Part shown: positions 54,303-62,606 of the stretch, piece by piece | Layout of the letters: every line of letters begins with the position of its first letter | Position numbering within the stretch: position 1 is the stretch's first letter | Assembly: GCF_022227845.1 (NCBI RefSeq) | Contig: NZ_JAJNQN010000004.1 | Coordinates: forward strand, 62,001-126,000 | Source: Ectothiorhodospira lacustris | GTDB lineage: Bacteria > Pseudomonadota > Gammaproteobacteria > Ectothiorhodospirales > Ectothiorhodospiraceae | Reading direction: 5' to 3' | Length of the DNA stretch: 64,000 nt | Notes under the pieces: model-generated | What the model was told of the DNA's origin: nothing | Databases searched by the model: none | The model's input: the letters and a program-made list of their open reading frames with translations, nothing else | Made by a program: the position numbers and the translations under genes

Positions 54303-57300
54303 ATGGCACGAATCAGACGATCGAGAATGGAACAGTTCACCGGTGGGGGGGCTTCACCACCGCCCGCTATCAGTGAGGCGGGACAGACTCAGGGTCATGG
54401 CCGCATGAATGCCGTCGTGAGGAACGGCATGCATGGGGCCATGATCATCCTGCTGGCCCTGGTGCTTGCAGGCTGCCTGGCCAGTGATAGCGGATTCGAC
54501 GAGACCACCACCGGCGGCGGAGGCGGTGGCCTGCCGGCACTGCCCGATGAACCGGCGGCCGGACCGGGTCTCCAGATCACCAGTGCAGATGTCATTAATG
54601 GCCATCCAGTCGTGGAATTCACACTACTGGATGGGCGAGGTGTCCCCATCACGAACCTGTCCGCGGCCAGTTTTACCTTCGCCAAGCTGGCCCCCAGAAG
54701 CCGATATGGCCAGGGTTATGACTGGGTGAACTACATTACCCGGGAGCGTCCCGTGGCCGATTCCGGCTGGATGCCGGCCGTCTCGGAGAACAACCCCACC
54801 GGGGCGCCCATGTTCGGCAATGCCATTCAGGGGAATATCGAGAACAACGGTACCCTGGAAAACCTGGGCAACGGCGAGTATCGCTACACCTACAACCTCA
54901 ACGTAAACCAAGCCAGCCGGACCATCACCGGTGATAACGTGGGTCAGCTGTGGCGCTGTGTGGAGGATGCCTCCCATGGTAGCCATGAATTCTCCGATCG
55001 CCCTCAGGCAGAGGCTGAGTTGGGTGAGGCCGTCCGCTGCACCTGGGCGGACGGTACCACGCTGCCCCGGGGGGTTCGCATCGAGGGCAGTGGTGACACA
55101 CTGACCTACACCGTGGAATACAACGAGGACTGGACCCACCGGGTGGGCATGCAACTGGGGGGTGGCCTGGTGGCCAACGCCTGGTATGACTTCATCCCGG
55201 CCACCGGCGATCGTCCCACCCATGGGGTGGACGCCACCCGGGACATGATCTCTCTTGATAGCTGCAACACCTGCCACGACGGCACCCTGCGCAAACATGG
55301 CGGCAACCGGGTGGAGCCCCAGTACTGCGTCACCTGCCACAACCCGGGCAGCGTGGACCCGGTCAGCGGCCGCAGCATCGACTTCAAGCAGATGGTGCAT
55401 AAGATTCACCGGGGACAGTCATTGCCCAGCGTGCGCGCCGGCGTGCCCTATTTCATCCGCAACAACGACTTCAGCAAGCTGCGATTCCCGCAGGCCGTGC
55501 ATGACAACGGCAACATCGGTCATGTGGGCAACTATGCCTCCCATGGCGTCCTGCCGAACGGGGATCCGATTCCGCGCCAGGCCTCCTTCGGCGTCGACAA
55601 CTGCGTGAAGTGCCACATCGGTCAGGAGACCCGCGACGAGCTGGTGCTGATCGCCGGTAGCGAGGATGTGCTGGCCCGGCAGAAACTGGCCAGGGTGACG
55701 CCGGACGGTGATAACTGGTGGGGGCCTACCCGTACCGTCGAGGCCTGTTCCGCCTGCCACGACAACGTGTTCTGGTACAACTTCTCCGATGCCGACGTGG
55801 CTTTGCCGGGGGGCGTTCATCCGGACGAGACCCTGCCGGCCCGGCTGGCCGAGCGTTTTGGGGCCTCAACCGCCGGACCCAGGGGGGACTGGCGCAGCGG
55901 CCACCGGTTTGGTTTCAATCCGGATACTGGCTTGTGGGGTTCGGGCGACAATACTAGCGCCACCATTGCTGGCGCCATAGGGAGTAACCTGTTCGTCAGC
56001 GGCCAGGCCTGCGGCGGCTGTCATAACCAGAGTCCTGCCGGCGATGCCGCCAACATCGGGCTGCGGGGGATCGAGCAGAACGGCAACAACCGGGTTCGCG
56101 TGACCCGGGCCCACCTGAGCTTCACCCGGGCGGGCATTCGCCAGGACCAGCTCCGGATCGAACTGGAACCGGCCACCCTGGATCCGGCCGCCGAATCCGT
56201 GACCTTCCGCCTGCGGGTGCGGGATGACGCCAAGAGCGTGTACCTGCGACACGACGTCGATGCCACCTTCTCCCTCGGCTTCGTCATGGGCTGGCGCGAG
56301 GAGGGCTTTGCCGACTTCACCCATTCCAGCGACATCAACAATAACTGGCCGGGCCGTACCACGGACTTTGGATGTAATGCCGATTGCTGGACCAGCGGCG
56401 CAGGCAACAATATTGCCATTAGCGGTCCTTCCGGCAGCGGCTACTACACGGTGACCCTGGACGTATCCTCCATCATCGACACCATGCCCGAAAACGGTAC
56501 CGGCTCTATTGCGGTGCAGCATCAGGTGGTGCCCAAGGATGCCCTGGGTACGGTGGAGAGCGTCTGGGATGACAGCCGTACGCCCGTCGTCAACGCCCTG
56601 CATCGGGTGACCACCTTTGGCATCGGCAATACCGTCCCGACGCCTCGGCGCCAAGTGGTGGACGTGGAAGAGACCTGCCGGTCCTGCCATATCCGCTTTG
56701 CCAAGCATGGCGGCAACCGCCGCAACAACCCGGAGCTGTGCGTCCATTGTCACAACCCCAACAATACGGATATTTCCAATCAATTCGGGATGCCACGTCG
56801 CGGCCTGGAAGGGCAGTTCGATGGCAAGTTTGAAGAGTCCAAGGACTTCAAGCGCATGATCCATCACATCCACCGGGCCAAGATGGGGGCGGATGGCATC
56901 CAGCTGCGTGCCCTGGTGTTCGGCGGTCCGGCGCCTCAGGGAGATGAGGATGGACAGTGGGACAACGCCCATCACTTCCCGGGCAGTATTGCCAACTGCA
57001 ATACCTGCCACGTCAACGACAGCTACAAATTGCCGCTGGCACCAGGCGTGATCGGTTCCACCCACCGCAGCTTTGACTGGGAGACCGGCAACTTCACCAA
57101 TGCCGGCACGGTGGCCTTCGGTGCCGACAACGGGCTGGACAACCTGGAGCAGCATCAGAAGTTCAGCCCGATCGCCTCGGTCTGCACCTCCTGCCACACC
57201 AATCCGGACTGGTTCGAGAACCATATCCGGCCCAGAGGCGGTTCCATGTCCGCCGGCATCGACAACCTGGATCCGGGTGGTGAAAACTGCCTGACCTGCC

Positions 57301-57356
57301 ACGGTCCGGGCGGTGATGCGGACATCAGCCAGGTCCACGACATCCGGCCCCGGTGA
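54303..57356 (+). CDS. OmcA/MtrC-family decaheme outer-membrane lipoprotein cytochrome
   Basis: This ~1017-residue protein has ten CxxCH motifs in two groups of five: CNTCH, CVTCH, CVKCH, CSACH and CGGCH, then CRSCH, CVHCH, CNTCH, CTSCH and CLTCH. Beta-rich domains precede each group, the OmcA/MtrC layout. A lipobox LAGC follows a hydrophobic segment, so it is probably anchored in the outer membrane facing outward. ATG 54303 has GGAGGTGGGG in front but gives an unusually long n-region; ATG 54405 fits the signal peptide better. It is larger than Shewanella MtrC, and no CxxxC-type regulatory motif was noted. Confidence 0.9.
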   Translation: MARIRRSRMEQFTGGGASPPPAISEAGQTQGHGRMNAVVRNGMHGAMIILLALVLAGCLASDSGFDETTTGGGGGGLPALPDEPAAGPGLQITSADVINGHPVVEFTLLDGRGVPITNLSAASFTFAKLAPRSRYGQGYDWVNYITRERPVADSGWMPAVSENNPTGAPMFGNAIQGNIENNGTLENLGNGEYRYTYNLNVNQASRTITGDNVGQLWRCVEDASHGSHEFSDRPQAEAELGEAVRCTWADGTTLPRGVRIEGSGDTLTYTVEYNEDWTHRVGMQLGGGLVANAWYDFIPATGDRPTHGVDATRDMISLDSCNTCHDGTLRKHGGNRVEPQYCVTCHNPGSVDPVSGRSIDFKQMVHKIHRGQSLPSVRAGVPYFIRNNDFSKLRFPQAVHDNGNIGHVGNYASHGVLPNGDPIPRQASFGVDNCVKCHIGQETRDELVLIAGSEDVLARQKLARVTPDGDNWWGPTRTVEACSACHDNVFWYNFSDADVALPGGVHPDETLPARLAERFGASTAGPRGDWRSGHRFGFNPDTGLWGSGDNTSATIAGAIGSNLFVSGQACGGCHNQSPAGDAANIGLRGIEQNGNNRVRVTRAHLSFTRAGIRQDQLRIELEPATLDPAAESVTFRLRVRDDAKSVYLRHDVDATFSLGFVMGWREEGFADFTHSSDINNNWPGRTTDFGCNADCWTSGAGNNIAISGPSGSGYYTVTLDVSSIIDTMPENGTGSIAVQHQVVPKDALGTVESVWDDSRTPVVNALHRVTTFGIGNTVPTPRRQVVDVEETCRSCHIRFAKHGGNRRNNPELCVHCHNPNNTDISNQFGMPRRGLEGQFDGKFEESKDFKRMIHHIHRAKMGADGIQLRALVFGGPAPQGDEDGQWDNAHHFPGSIANCNTCHVNDSYKLPLAPGVIGSTHRSFDWETGNFTNAGTVAFGADNGLDNLEQHQKFSPIASVCTSCHTNPDWFENHIRPRGGSMSAGIDNLDPGGENCLTCHGPGGDADISQVHDIRPR

Positions 57357-57412
57357 TGCAGTACCCGGGGGGCTGAAAGCCCCCCGGTCATGACGGATGT
57401 TCGTCCTTTTGA

Positions 57413-57448
57413 CCCCTCCCCGTGATCTTTTCAGGGCGGGGTTTTTTT
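57413..57448 (+). terminator. Terminator after the cytochrome operon
   Basis: cccctccc (57413-57420) pairs with gggcgggg (57434-57441) with one mismatch, followed by seven T residues. A second hairpin without a T tract (ggggggctgaaagcccccc) lies at 57366-57385, just after the stop codon. Confidence 0.85.
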
Positions 57449-57482
57449 GTGCCTGTTTACTCGGCCGTAAAGACCCTGAAAC

Positions 57483-57511
57483 TTGACAGTCATTTTATTT
57501 GTGGTTATATG
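57483..57511 (+). promoter_or_regulatory. Sigma-70 promoter of the enhancer-binding protein gene
   Basis: TTGACA at 57483-57488 and TATATG at 57506-57511 are separated by exactly 17 bases. The predicted start is near 57518, about 95 bases before the GTG start codon at 57613. Confidence 0.7.
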
Positions 57512-57521
57512 TCCATCACGT

Positions 57522-57535
57522 TTGACAATAATCAA
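57522..57535. promoter_or_regulatory. FNR/ANR-like site overlapping the regulator promoter
   Basis: TTGACAATAATCAA matches TTGAT-N4-ATCAA at nine of ten fixed bases. It begins four bases after the predicted transcript start, where a bound protein would block transcription. Confidence 0.45.
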
Positions 57536-57612
57536 AGGCCGAAAGAGTACCGGGCCATGTACCCGGCGCCTTGAGGAACGGCCTGCATCCGACCTGGGGC
57601 GAGGAGAGAAGA

Positions 57613-58992
57613 GTGGATACCATGAGTGGCAATGTCATTCTGATCGGCTGGGACTGTAGTTCTCAAGGCAAGGCAGTGGAACGGCTTCTCAAGACCCAGG
57701 GGCTGGCTTGTGAGCATCGATCGACTCAGGAGGTGGTCAGTCCCATGAGCGAGCCGGCGGCGGTTTTGCTGGTGCGGGAAAGCGGTACCCAAGCCCCGCG
57801 GCTGCCGGTGTTGCAGGCCCTGCATGACAGCGGCAATACCCGGTCGGTGATCCTGGTGGGGGACCGTCTGTTACCGGAGCAGGTGGTGCAGGCCACCCGG
57901 ATGGGGGCGCTGGATGTGTTGCCCGAGCCCCTGGATACCGATCGGCTGCTGTCCGCCCTGCAGCAGGCCCGCCTCAGCAGCCTGAGCACCCATGTGGACG
58001 AAGTCATCCGGGAAGACTGCCCCTCCATTCTTGGTTCCTCCCCCAAGATGGTCGAGGTCTTCAAGCAGCTGGGGGTGGCGGCCTCCAATGATCTCAATGT
58101 CCTGCTCACCGGCGAGACCGGGGTGGGGAAGGAGGTCTCCGCCTACTGCATTCATCGCCATTCCTCCCGGGCCGGCGGCCCTTATATGGCCATCAACTGC
58201 ACCGCCATTCCCGAGGGGTTGCTGGAGGCGGAACTGTTCGGCCATGCTCGGGGGGCGTACACCAATGCGGTCAATGAAGGCGTCGGCAAGATCGAGGCGG
58301 CGGAAGGCGGCACCTTGCTGCTGGACGAGATCGGCGACATGTCGCCCACCTTCCAGGCCAAGCTGCTGCGCTTTCTGGAAGACAAGCATTTTCATCGGCT
58401 GGGGGATGCGTCCGCCCGTTCCGCGGACGTGCGCATCATCGCCGCCACCAACCGGGATCTGTCGGCCGAGGTGGAGTCGGGACGGTTCCGGCGGGATCTG
58501 TATTACCGCCTGGCCCAGTTCCCCATCAGCATCCCTCCGCTGCGCGAGCGGCCGGATGACGTCCGTTCCCTGGTGCGTGCCTTCGTGGCGGAGGCCAATC
58601 TGCGCCTGGGCCTCAAGATCACCGAGGTCTCGGAAGAGGCGGAGGCGGCCGCTCTGGATTATCACTGGCCCGGGAATGTGCGGGAACTGAAGAATCTGGT
58701 CTATCAGGCCGCGGTACGTGCCCGCGTCGGGAGCATCACCGGGTTTCCCTTTGCCGTCGAGACTGAGACCGAATGCCCTGCCGGTCGCGAGTGCAGATCG
58801 GGCGGTGGGCTGGAGTCACTGGTGCAGCGGGCGGTGGCCGGGGGGCGGGTGCGGCACCTGCTGGAGGAGTTCGAGGCCCTGACCCTGCGCAGTCTGTTGG
58901 AGGCCTTCGGGGGCAACCGCAGCCGGATCTCGGAGGAACTGGGGATCTCCCGCAATACCCTCAGGGCGAAACTCAAGGTCCACGGGCTTTAA
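57613..58992 (+). CDS. Sigma-54 enhancer-binding transcriptional activator
   Basis: The 459-residue protein has a receiver-like N-terminus (VILIGWD, PAAVLLVRESG, GALDVLPEPLDTDRLL) in which the phosphorylated aspartate is not evident. The AAA+ domain follows with Walker A GETGVGKE (near residue 167), GAYTNA in place of the sigma-54-contacting GAFTGA loop (near 214), Walker B GGTLLLDEIGDM and the arginine-finger region RRDLYYRL. A Fis-type helix-turn-helix closes it (NRSRISEELGISRNTLRAKL). GTG 57613 has AGGAG six bases in front. Its place after the cytochrome operon, which has sigma-54 promoters, suggests it controls that operon. Confidence 0.9.
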   Translation: MDTMSGNVILIGWDCSSQGKAVERLLKTQGLACEHRSTQEVVSPMSEPAAVLLVRESGTQAPRLPVLQALHDSGNTRSVILVGDRLLPEQVVQATRMGALDVLPEPLDTDRLLSALQQARLSSLSTHVDEVIREDCPSILGSSPKMVEVFKQLGVAASNDLNVLLTGETGVGKEVSAYCIHRHSSRAGGPYMAINCTAIPEGLLEAELFGHARGAYTNAVNEGVGKIEAAEGGTLLLDEIGDMSPTFQAKLLRFLEDKHFHRLGDASARSADVRIIAATNRDLSAEVESGRFRRDLYYRLAQFPISIPPLRERPDDVRSLVRAFVAEANLRLGLKITEVSEEAEAAALDYHWPGNVRELKNLVYQAAVRARVGSITGFPFAVETETECPAGRECRSGGGLESLVQRAVAGGRVRHLLEEFEALTLRSLLEAFGGNRSRISEELGISRNTLRAKLKVHGL

Positions 58993-60044
58993 TCCAGCAG
59001 TTCCAGACCTCGTGTCCGCCAGTTCACCACCGCTGTGTGGGGCACCATGCGGCGGGCCAGGTCCGGGAAATCCTTGCGAATCACCTCCCGGGCAAAATCC
59101 GTCAGAAAACGGGATTCCAGCATGGCCCGCGCCCGGTCCGGACCGATGTCCTCATAGGGGGCCGAGGTCAGCAGCATGAAGCCGTCATCGGGTATCCGGC
59201 CCGCAGCCATGTTGTCCTCAATGATCCCTGCGGCCTTGTGGACGGGGGTGGACAGGTCCGGGCTGTAGGGACCGATGATCAGGGCCGTATTGGGCACATG
59301 GAGGAAGTCAAAGCCCCGGCCGACGCAGATGGCCCATTCCCGATGCTGGATGTCCAACTCCCGGGCCACGCCCCGCAAGGACTGCACGTGGGCCAGGTTG
59401 CCCTCCAGCAGCGGCAGCAGATCCCGCCGCACTTCCGCCGGCATGTCAGGACAGACAGGCATCAGAAGACCTTCCAGATCCGCGGCATTTCCCGTTTCCA
59501 GTTGGCTGATATCCAGCACCTCGTCCCGGTCCCCATGGATGATCAGGGCATCGGTGTCGGTCTCGAAGCCGCAGACCAGTGGGTACACCTGCTGCCGGTC
59601 ACGGCCGAACAGGGCCTCTGCCTGCGCACGGATCTGGCGGGTATGGGCGATGGCTGCCCCGGTGTCGTAGTCGAACCCGGCGCAGCCGCGGGAACAGGCG
59701 CCCTTGGACAGGTGATAGGTGATCATCAGCAGCACTCGATGCCCGGCGGAGGCGGCATCCTGCGCCATCTCGGCGATCAGCTTGCCCAGAAAGGGCCAGC
59801 CCAGATCAAAGCGTCCGCCCAGGTTGCGGAAAGGGCGGATGATTCCCAGCGGGGTGCAGGTGGCATGGGGGATATGGATACGCCCGTCCATGCACTTGAG
59901 CACGGCGATGCGGGTGGAATGCCGGGCCAGATAGCGATCCCGGGCCAGGCTGGCGGCCGGGCTACAGAACAGCTCCGAATGTTTGCGGGACAGGTTGATC
60001 AGCCACTGGATGCGTGCCTCGATGGGGTAGGTGTGCACCTGCAT
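58989..60044 (-). CDS. CsoSCA-like (beta-type) carbonic anhydrase outside the shell operon core
   Basis: The 351-residue protein aligns with the carboxysomal carbonic anhydrase encoded at 63133-64000: ITYHLSKGACSRGC and CGFETDTDALIIHG match IYHFSSRHPSHEGC and MGLDTDTDALRIHV there. The zinc/catalytic set of beta enzymes is present: CMDGR gives Cys, Asp and Arg, and the later His and Cys are the other two zinc ligands. The Rubisco-binding N-terminal region of CsoSCA is absent. The start at MQVHTYPIEARI is chosen from the similarity. It is the last gene of the minus-strand carboxysome series and overlaps the activator gene tail to tail by four bases. Confidence 0.82.
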   Translation of the reverse strand: MQVHTYPIEARIQWLINLSRKHSELFCSPAASLARDRYLARHSTRIAVLKCMDGRIHIPHATCTPLGIIRPFRNLGGRFDLGWPFLGKLIAEMAQDAASAGHRVLLMITYHLSKGACSRGCAGFDYDTGAAIAHTRQIRAQAEALFGRDRQQVYPLVCGFETDTDALIIHGDRDEVLDISQLETGNAADLEGLLMPVCPDMPAEVRRDLLPLLEGNLAHVQSLRGVARELDIQHREWAICVGRGFDFLHVPNTALIIGPYSPDLSTPVHKAAGIIEDNMAAGRIPDDGFMLLTSAPYEDIGPDRARAMLESRFLTDFAREVIRKDFPDLARRMVPHTAVVNWRTRGLELLD

Positions 60045-60156
60045 GCTCTGGGTCGCCGGTCTTGATTTTGCGCATGATAGCACCGGCGGCGCCAGGGTTC
60101 TTGACCCAAGGACGCAACGGCCGGGGCTGCCGCTGTCATGCCGGCGACGGTGAGGT

Positions 60157-61191
60157 TCAGGAGGACGAAGCGGGCAGACGCAGGGCCGCATGGGTTCGAT
60201 CCAGCGAGGCCTTGATCTCGGCCTCTCGTTCCACGGCAAAGGCCAGGAAGGCCCGTGAGATCAGGGACAGGTCCCGCCCCCTGGGGTGGACCAGGTACCA
60301 GGCACGCTGAATGGGGAATCCTGCTACGTCCAGCATGATCAGCCGTCCGGCACCGCCGTCCAGGTTCAGAGAATGCAGGGACAGGGCGGAGATCCCCAGA
60401 CCGGCGATGATGGCGTGCTTGATGGCCTCGTTGCTGCCCAGTTCCATGCGCACATTGGGCTTGAGGCCGTGCTTGCCGAACAGGCGGGTCACCGCATCAC
60501 GGATGCCTGAACCGGGCTCGCGCAGGATGAAGCGCTCCTCAATGATTCGCTCCAACGGGATGTTCTTCACGCCCGCGAGGGGGTGGTCGGCGCGGGCGAC
60601 GATGATCAGGGGGTTGGGGGCCAGATAGGTGGATTCCACGGACATGCCGATGGTGTCCGGTTCACCGAAGATATACAGGTCATCTTCGTGGTTGAGCATC
60701 CGCTCGATGATGCGGTCCCGGTTGCTGACCTTGAGTGAGACATCAATGCCGGGGTAGGCCTCGCAGAAGGCCCCCAGGATTTCGGGGGCGAAATATTTAG
60801 CCGTGGTGATGACCCCCAGGCGGAACCGGCCCCGCTTGAGGCCCTTGAGATCCGCCAGCCGTATTTCCAGATCCGCCAGGGTATCCAGGATGACCTTGAC
60901 TGCCTGGTAGACTTCCCGCCCTGCCTCGGTGGGTTCCACATTGCGGCCCGAGGGCATGAACAGGGGGGCACCCACGGTCTCCGAGAGTTTCTTGATCTGC
61001 ATGGACACGGTGGGCTGGGTCAGGAACAGCTCTTCCGCGGCCCGAGTGAAGCTGCCCAGACGGACAATGGCCTCCAGGATCTGCAACTGCCGCAGGCTGG
61101 CATGACGGATGAACCGGTTGGGCATGTCCGGCTGACGCGCTTCATCCTGGGGTCCCGCATCTTCCGTGTCGTTGTCGTGTCGCTCGTCCAT
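60157..61191 (-). CDS. cbbR: LysR-family regulator of CO2 fixation, CbbR
   Basis: The 344-residue protein has an N-terminal extension of ~25 acidic residues, then the winged helix SLRQLQILEAIVRLGSFTRAAEELFLTQPTVSMQIKKL, a typical CbbR sequence. The effector domain shows GVITTAKYFAPEILGAFC and LREPGSGIRDAVTRLF, also CbbR-like. CbbR activates cbb and carboxysome genes in response to metabolites such as RuBP or NADPH. Here it lies nine bases after the preceding small gene on the same strand, so it is transcribed with, not divergent from, the cso genes. ATG 61125 is an alternative start. Confidence 0.9.
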   Translation of the reverse strand: MDERHDNDTEDAGPQDEARQPDMPNRFIRHASLRQLQILEAIVRLGSFTRAAEELFLTQPTVSMQIKKLSETVGAPLFMPSGRNVEPTEAGREVYQAVKVILDTLADLEIRLADLKGLKRGRFRLGVITTAKYFAPEILGAFCEAYPGIDVSLKVSNRDRIIERMLNHEDDLYIFGEPDTIGMSVESTYLAPNPLIIVARADHPLAGVKNIPLERIIEERFILREPGSGIRDAVTRLFGKHGLKPNVRMELGSNEAIKHAIIAGLGISALSLHSLNLDGGAGRLIMLDVAGFPIQRAWYLVHPRGRDLSLISRAFLAFAVEREAEIKASLDRTHAALRLPASSS

Positions 61192-61200
61192 GGCGTCGAC

Positions 61201-61461
61201 TCAGTCGGGCCAGACCCGGCGGCCCGGAAGGTAGCCGGTGTCGGCCGTCTGCGTCTGATTCTTGCGGGGCGCCGGGGCGGCGGGTTTGCCGGACGCGGTC
61301 GGGCTCCGGCGGCGCCGGGCCGCGGTCTGCTCGGGGTTGCCTTGCGCCGCGGACGTGTGGGTGTCTTCCGGTTTGGGTGGAGTCACAGGGGCGGATGAGG
61401 CGGGCGGTGACGGTTCCCCCTCGCGCTTGGGGGGTGACTGCTCGTGCTTGGGCTCGGTCAT
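61201..61461 (-). CDS. Small disordered protein, possible carboxysome-positioning factor McdB
   Basis: The 86-residue product is rich in Pro, Ser, Glu, Lys, Gln and Arg with no hydrophobic core, so it is almost certainly disordered. It ends in TGYLPGRRVWPD, with a single tryptophan three residues from the C-terminus. Alpha-carboxysome McdB proteins are described as disordered with an invariant C-terminal tryptophan, and are encoded near acRAF. The start overlaps the acRAF-like stop by four bases. No McdA (ParA-type ATPase) gene is next to it. The assignment rests on these features only. Confidence 0.55.
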   Translation of the reverse strand: MTEPKHEQSPPKREGEPSPPASSAPVTPPKPEDTHTSAAQGNPEQTAARRRRSPTASGKPAAPAPRKNQTQTADTGYLPGRRVWPD

Positions 61462-61730
61462 GGGTGCACCTCGGCGGTGTCCGTGGGCTGGAAGGTATCC
61501 AGGGCGTCGACGAAACGGCGTTGTTCGTCGCTCAGTTCGGTGGCATTGTCGTCCGCATGCAGGGTGATGTTGACATAGGTGCGGCCGAAACTGATATCGG
61601 GGTACACCCCCATCTGTTCCGACAGCGCCCCGGCCTGTTCCAGAAAACAGCGGGTGGCTTCGTAATCCGGAAAGGCCAGGCGGCGTTCCAGTCGCAAGGG
61701 GCGTTCACGGCGGGTCCAGTCGGGATGCAT
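61458..61730 (-). CDS. Pterin-4a-carbinolamine-dehydratase-like Rubisco assembly factor (acRAF)
   Basis: The 90-residue protein has the dehydratase fold with FPDYEATRCFLEQAGALSEQMGVYPDISFGRTYVNITLHAD. In alpha-carboxysome operons this family member is the Rubisco assembly factor acRAF and lacks the classical pterin site. ATG 61730 has GGAG eight bases in front; an upstream TTG (61769) would add 13 residues. The gene lies 158 bases after csoS1 copy 2. Confidence 0.85.
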   Translation of the reverse strand: MHPDWTRRERPLRLERRLAFPDYEATRCFLEQAGALSEQMGVYPDISFGRTYVNITLHADDNATELSDEQRRFVDALDTFQPTDTAEVHP

Positions 61731-61888
61731 GCGCGGATCTCCAGGGGTGAGCCGGTCGGCGTGGCGCAAGTCGGGCCGAGGCCGCCGGCAGGCCCCAGGC
61801 CTCCACCTGCGAGGCCTGGGTCATGTGTGCTGCCGAACCGTCGAAAATTCCAGGCTCAGGGCGCGACCGAGAACGCCGGCTACCATCG

Positions 61889-62194
61889 TCAGGCGGCGTC
61901 ACCGCCGGTCTTGCCCAGGATCGGCTCCACCTCCCGGTGGGGGCGGGCGATGATGTGGGCGGCCACCAGACCATCACCCACCCGCTCGCAGGCATCGGCG
62001 CCGGCCCGCACGGCGGCGTTCACCGCCCCGGTCTCGCCGCGCACCAGCACGGTCACATAGCCGCCGCCCACGAACTCCCGTCCGATCAGCCGCACTTCGG
62101 CGGCCTTGGTCATGGCGTCCGCCGCCTCGATGGCGGGCACCAGGCCTCGGGTCTCGATCATCCCAAGGGCGATACCGTAATTGTCATTGGCCAT
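61889..62194 (-). CDS. csoS1: Carboxysome shell hexamer protein CsoS1, copy 2
   Basis: The 101-residue BMC-domain protein forms the flat hexagonal facets of the shell. [22 protein letters not shown] and the pore-region [20 protein letters not shown] are characteristic. It is nearly identical in protein and DNA to copy 1 just upstream; they differ mainly at the two ends. GGAGAAAAGAAG precedes ATG 62194. Confidence 0.96.
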   Translation of the reverse strand: MANDNYGIALGMIETRGLVPAIEAADAMTKAAEVRLIGREFVGGGYVTVLVRGETGAVNAAVRAGADACERVGDGLVAAHIIARPHREVEPILGKTGGDAA

Positions 62195-62254
62195 CTTCTT
62201 TTCTCCGATCATTCACTTTCTTGAATGTGTATTCATCCCGGTTGCCGGGCCGGG

Positions 62255-62560
62255 TCATTCGGTGCCAGGGCCGCCCACGGGCAGGATGGGTTCCACTTCC
62301 CGGTGGGGGCGGGCGATGATGTGAGCGGCCACCAGGCCGTCACCCACCCGCTCGCAGGCATCGGCGCCGGCCCGCACGGCGGCGTTCACCGCGCCCGTCT
62401 CGCCGCGCACCAGCACGGTCACATAACCGCCGCCCACGAACTCCCGCCCGATCAGCCGCACTTCGGCGGCCTTGGTCATGGCATCGGCCGCCTCAATGGC
62501 GGGGACCAGGCCGCGGGTCTCGATCATCCCCAGGGCAATGCCGTATTTGTCGCCACTCAT
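62255..62560 (-). CDS. csoS1: Carboxysome shell hexamer protein CsoS1, copy 1
   Basis: The 101-residue BMC-domain protein has the same core as copy 2, with [14 protein letters not shown] at the start and a distinct tail [11 protein letters not shown]. The start at 62560 is chosen to match copy 2; the frame is open upstream. It follows csoS4B by 46 bases. Alpha-carboxysome operons usually have two or three csoS1 paralogues at this place. Confidence 0.96.
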   Translation of the reverse strand: MSGDKYGIALGMIETRGLVPAIEAADAMTKAAEVRLIGREFVGGGYVTVLVRGETGAVNAAVRAGADACERVGDGLVAAHIIARPHREVEPILPVGGPGTE

Positions 62561-62606
62561 GATGTCTCTCCTGTGTTGTTTCGGATCATCGTTGTCAAAA
62601 TCCCCG

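Noticed and set aside
58989-60044. DabA-type inorganic-carbon transporter subunit
   Set aside because: The protein is only 351 residues and aligns directly with CsoSCA, while DabA is far larger and would be paired with DabB.
61705-61995. 96-codon minus-strand frame between csoS1 and acRAF
   Set aside because: It overlaps the end of csoS1 and the start of acRAF in another frame and is rich in Trp, Arg, Pro and Ser without a pattern. McdA is therefore not encoded in this gap.
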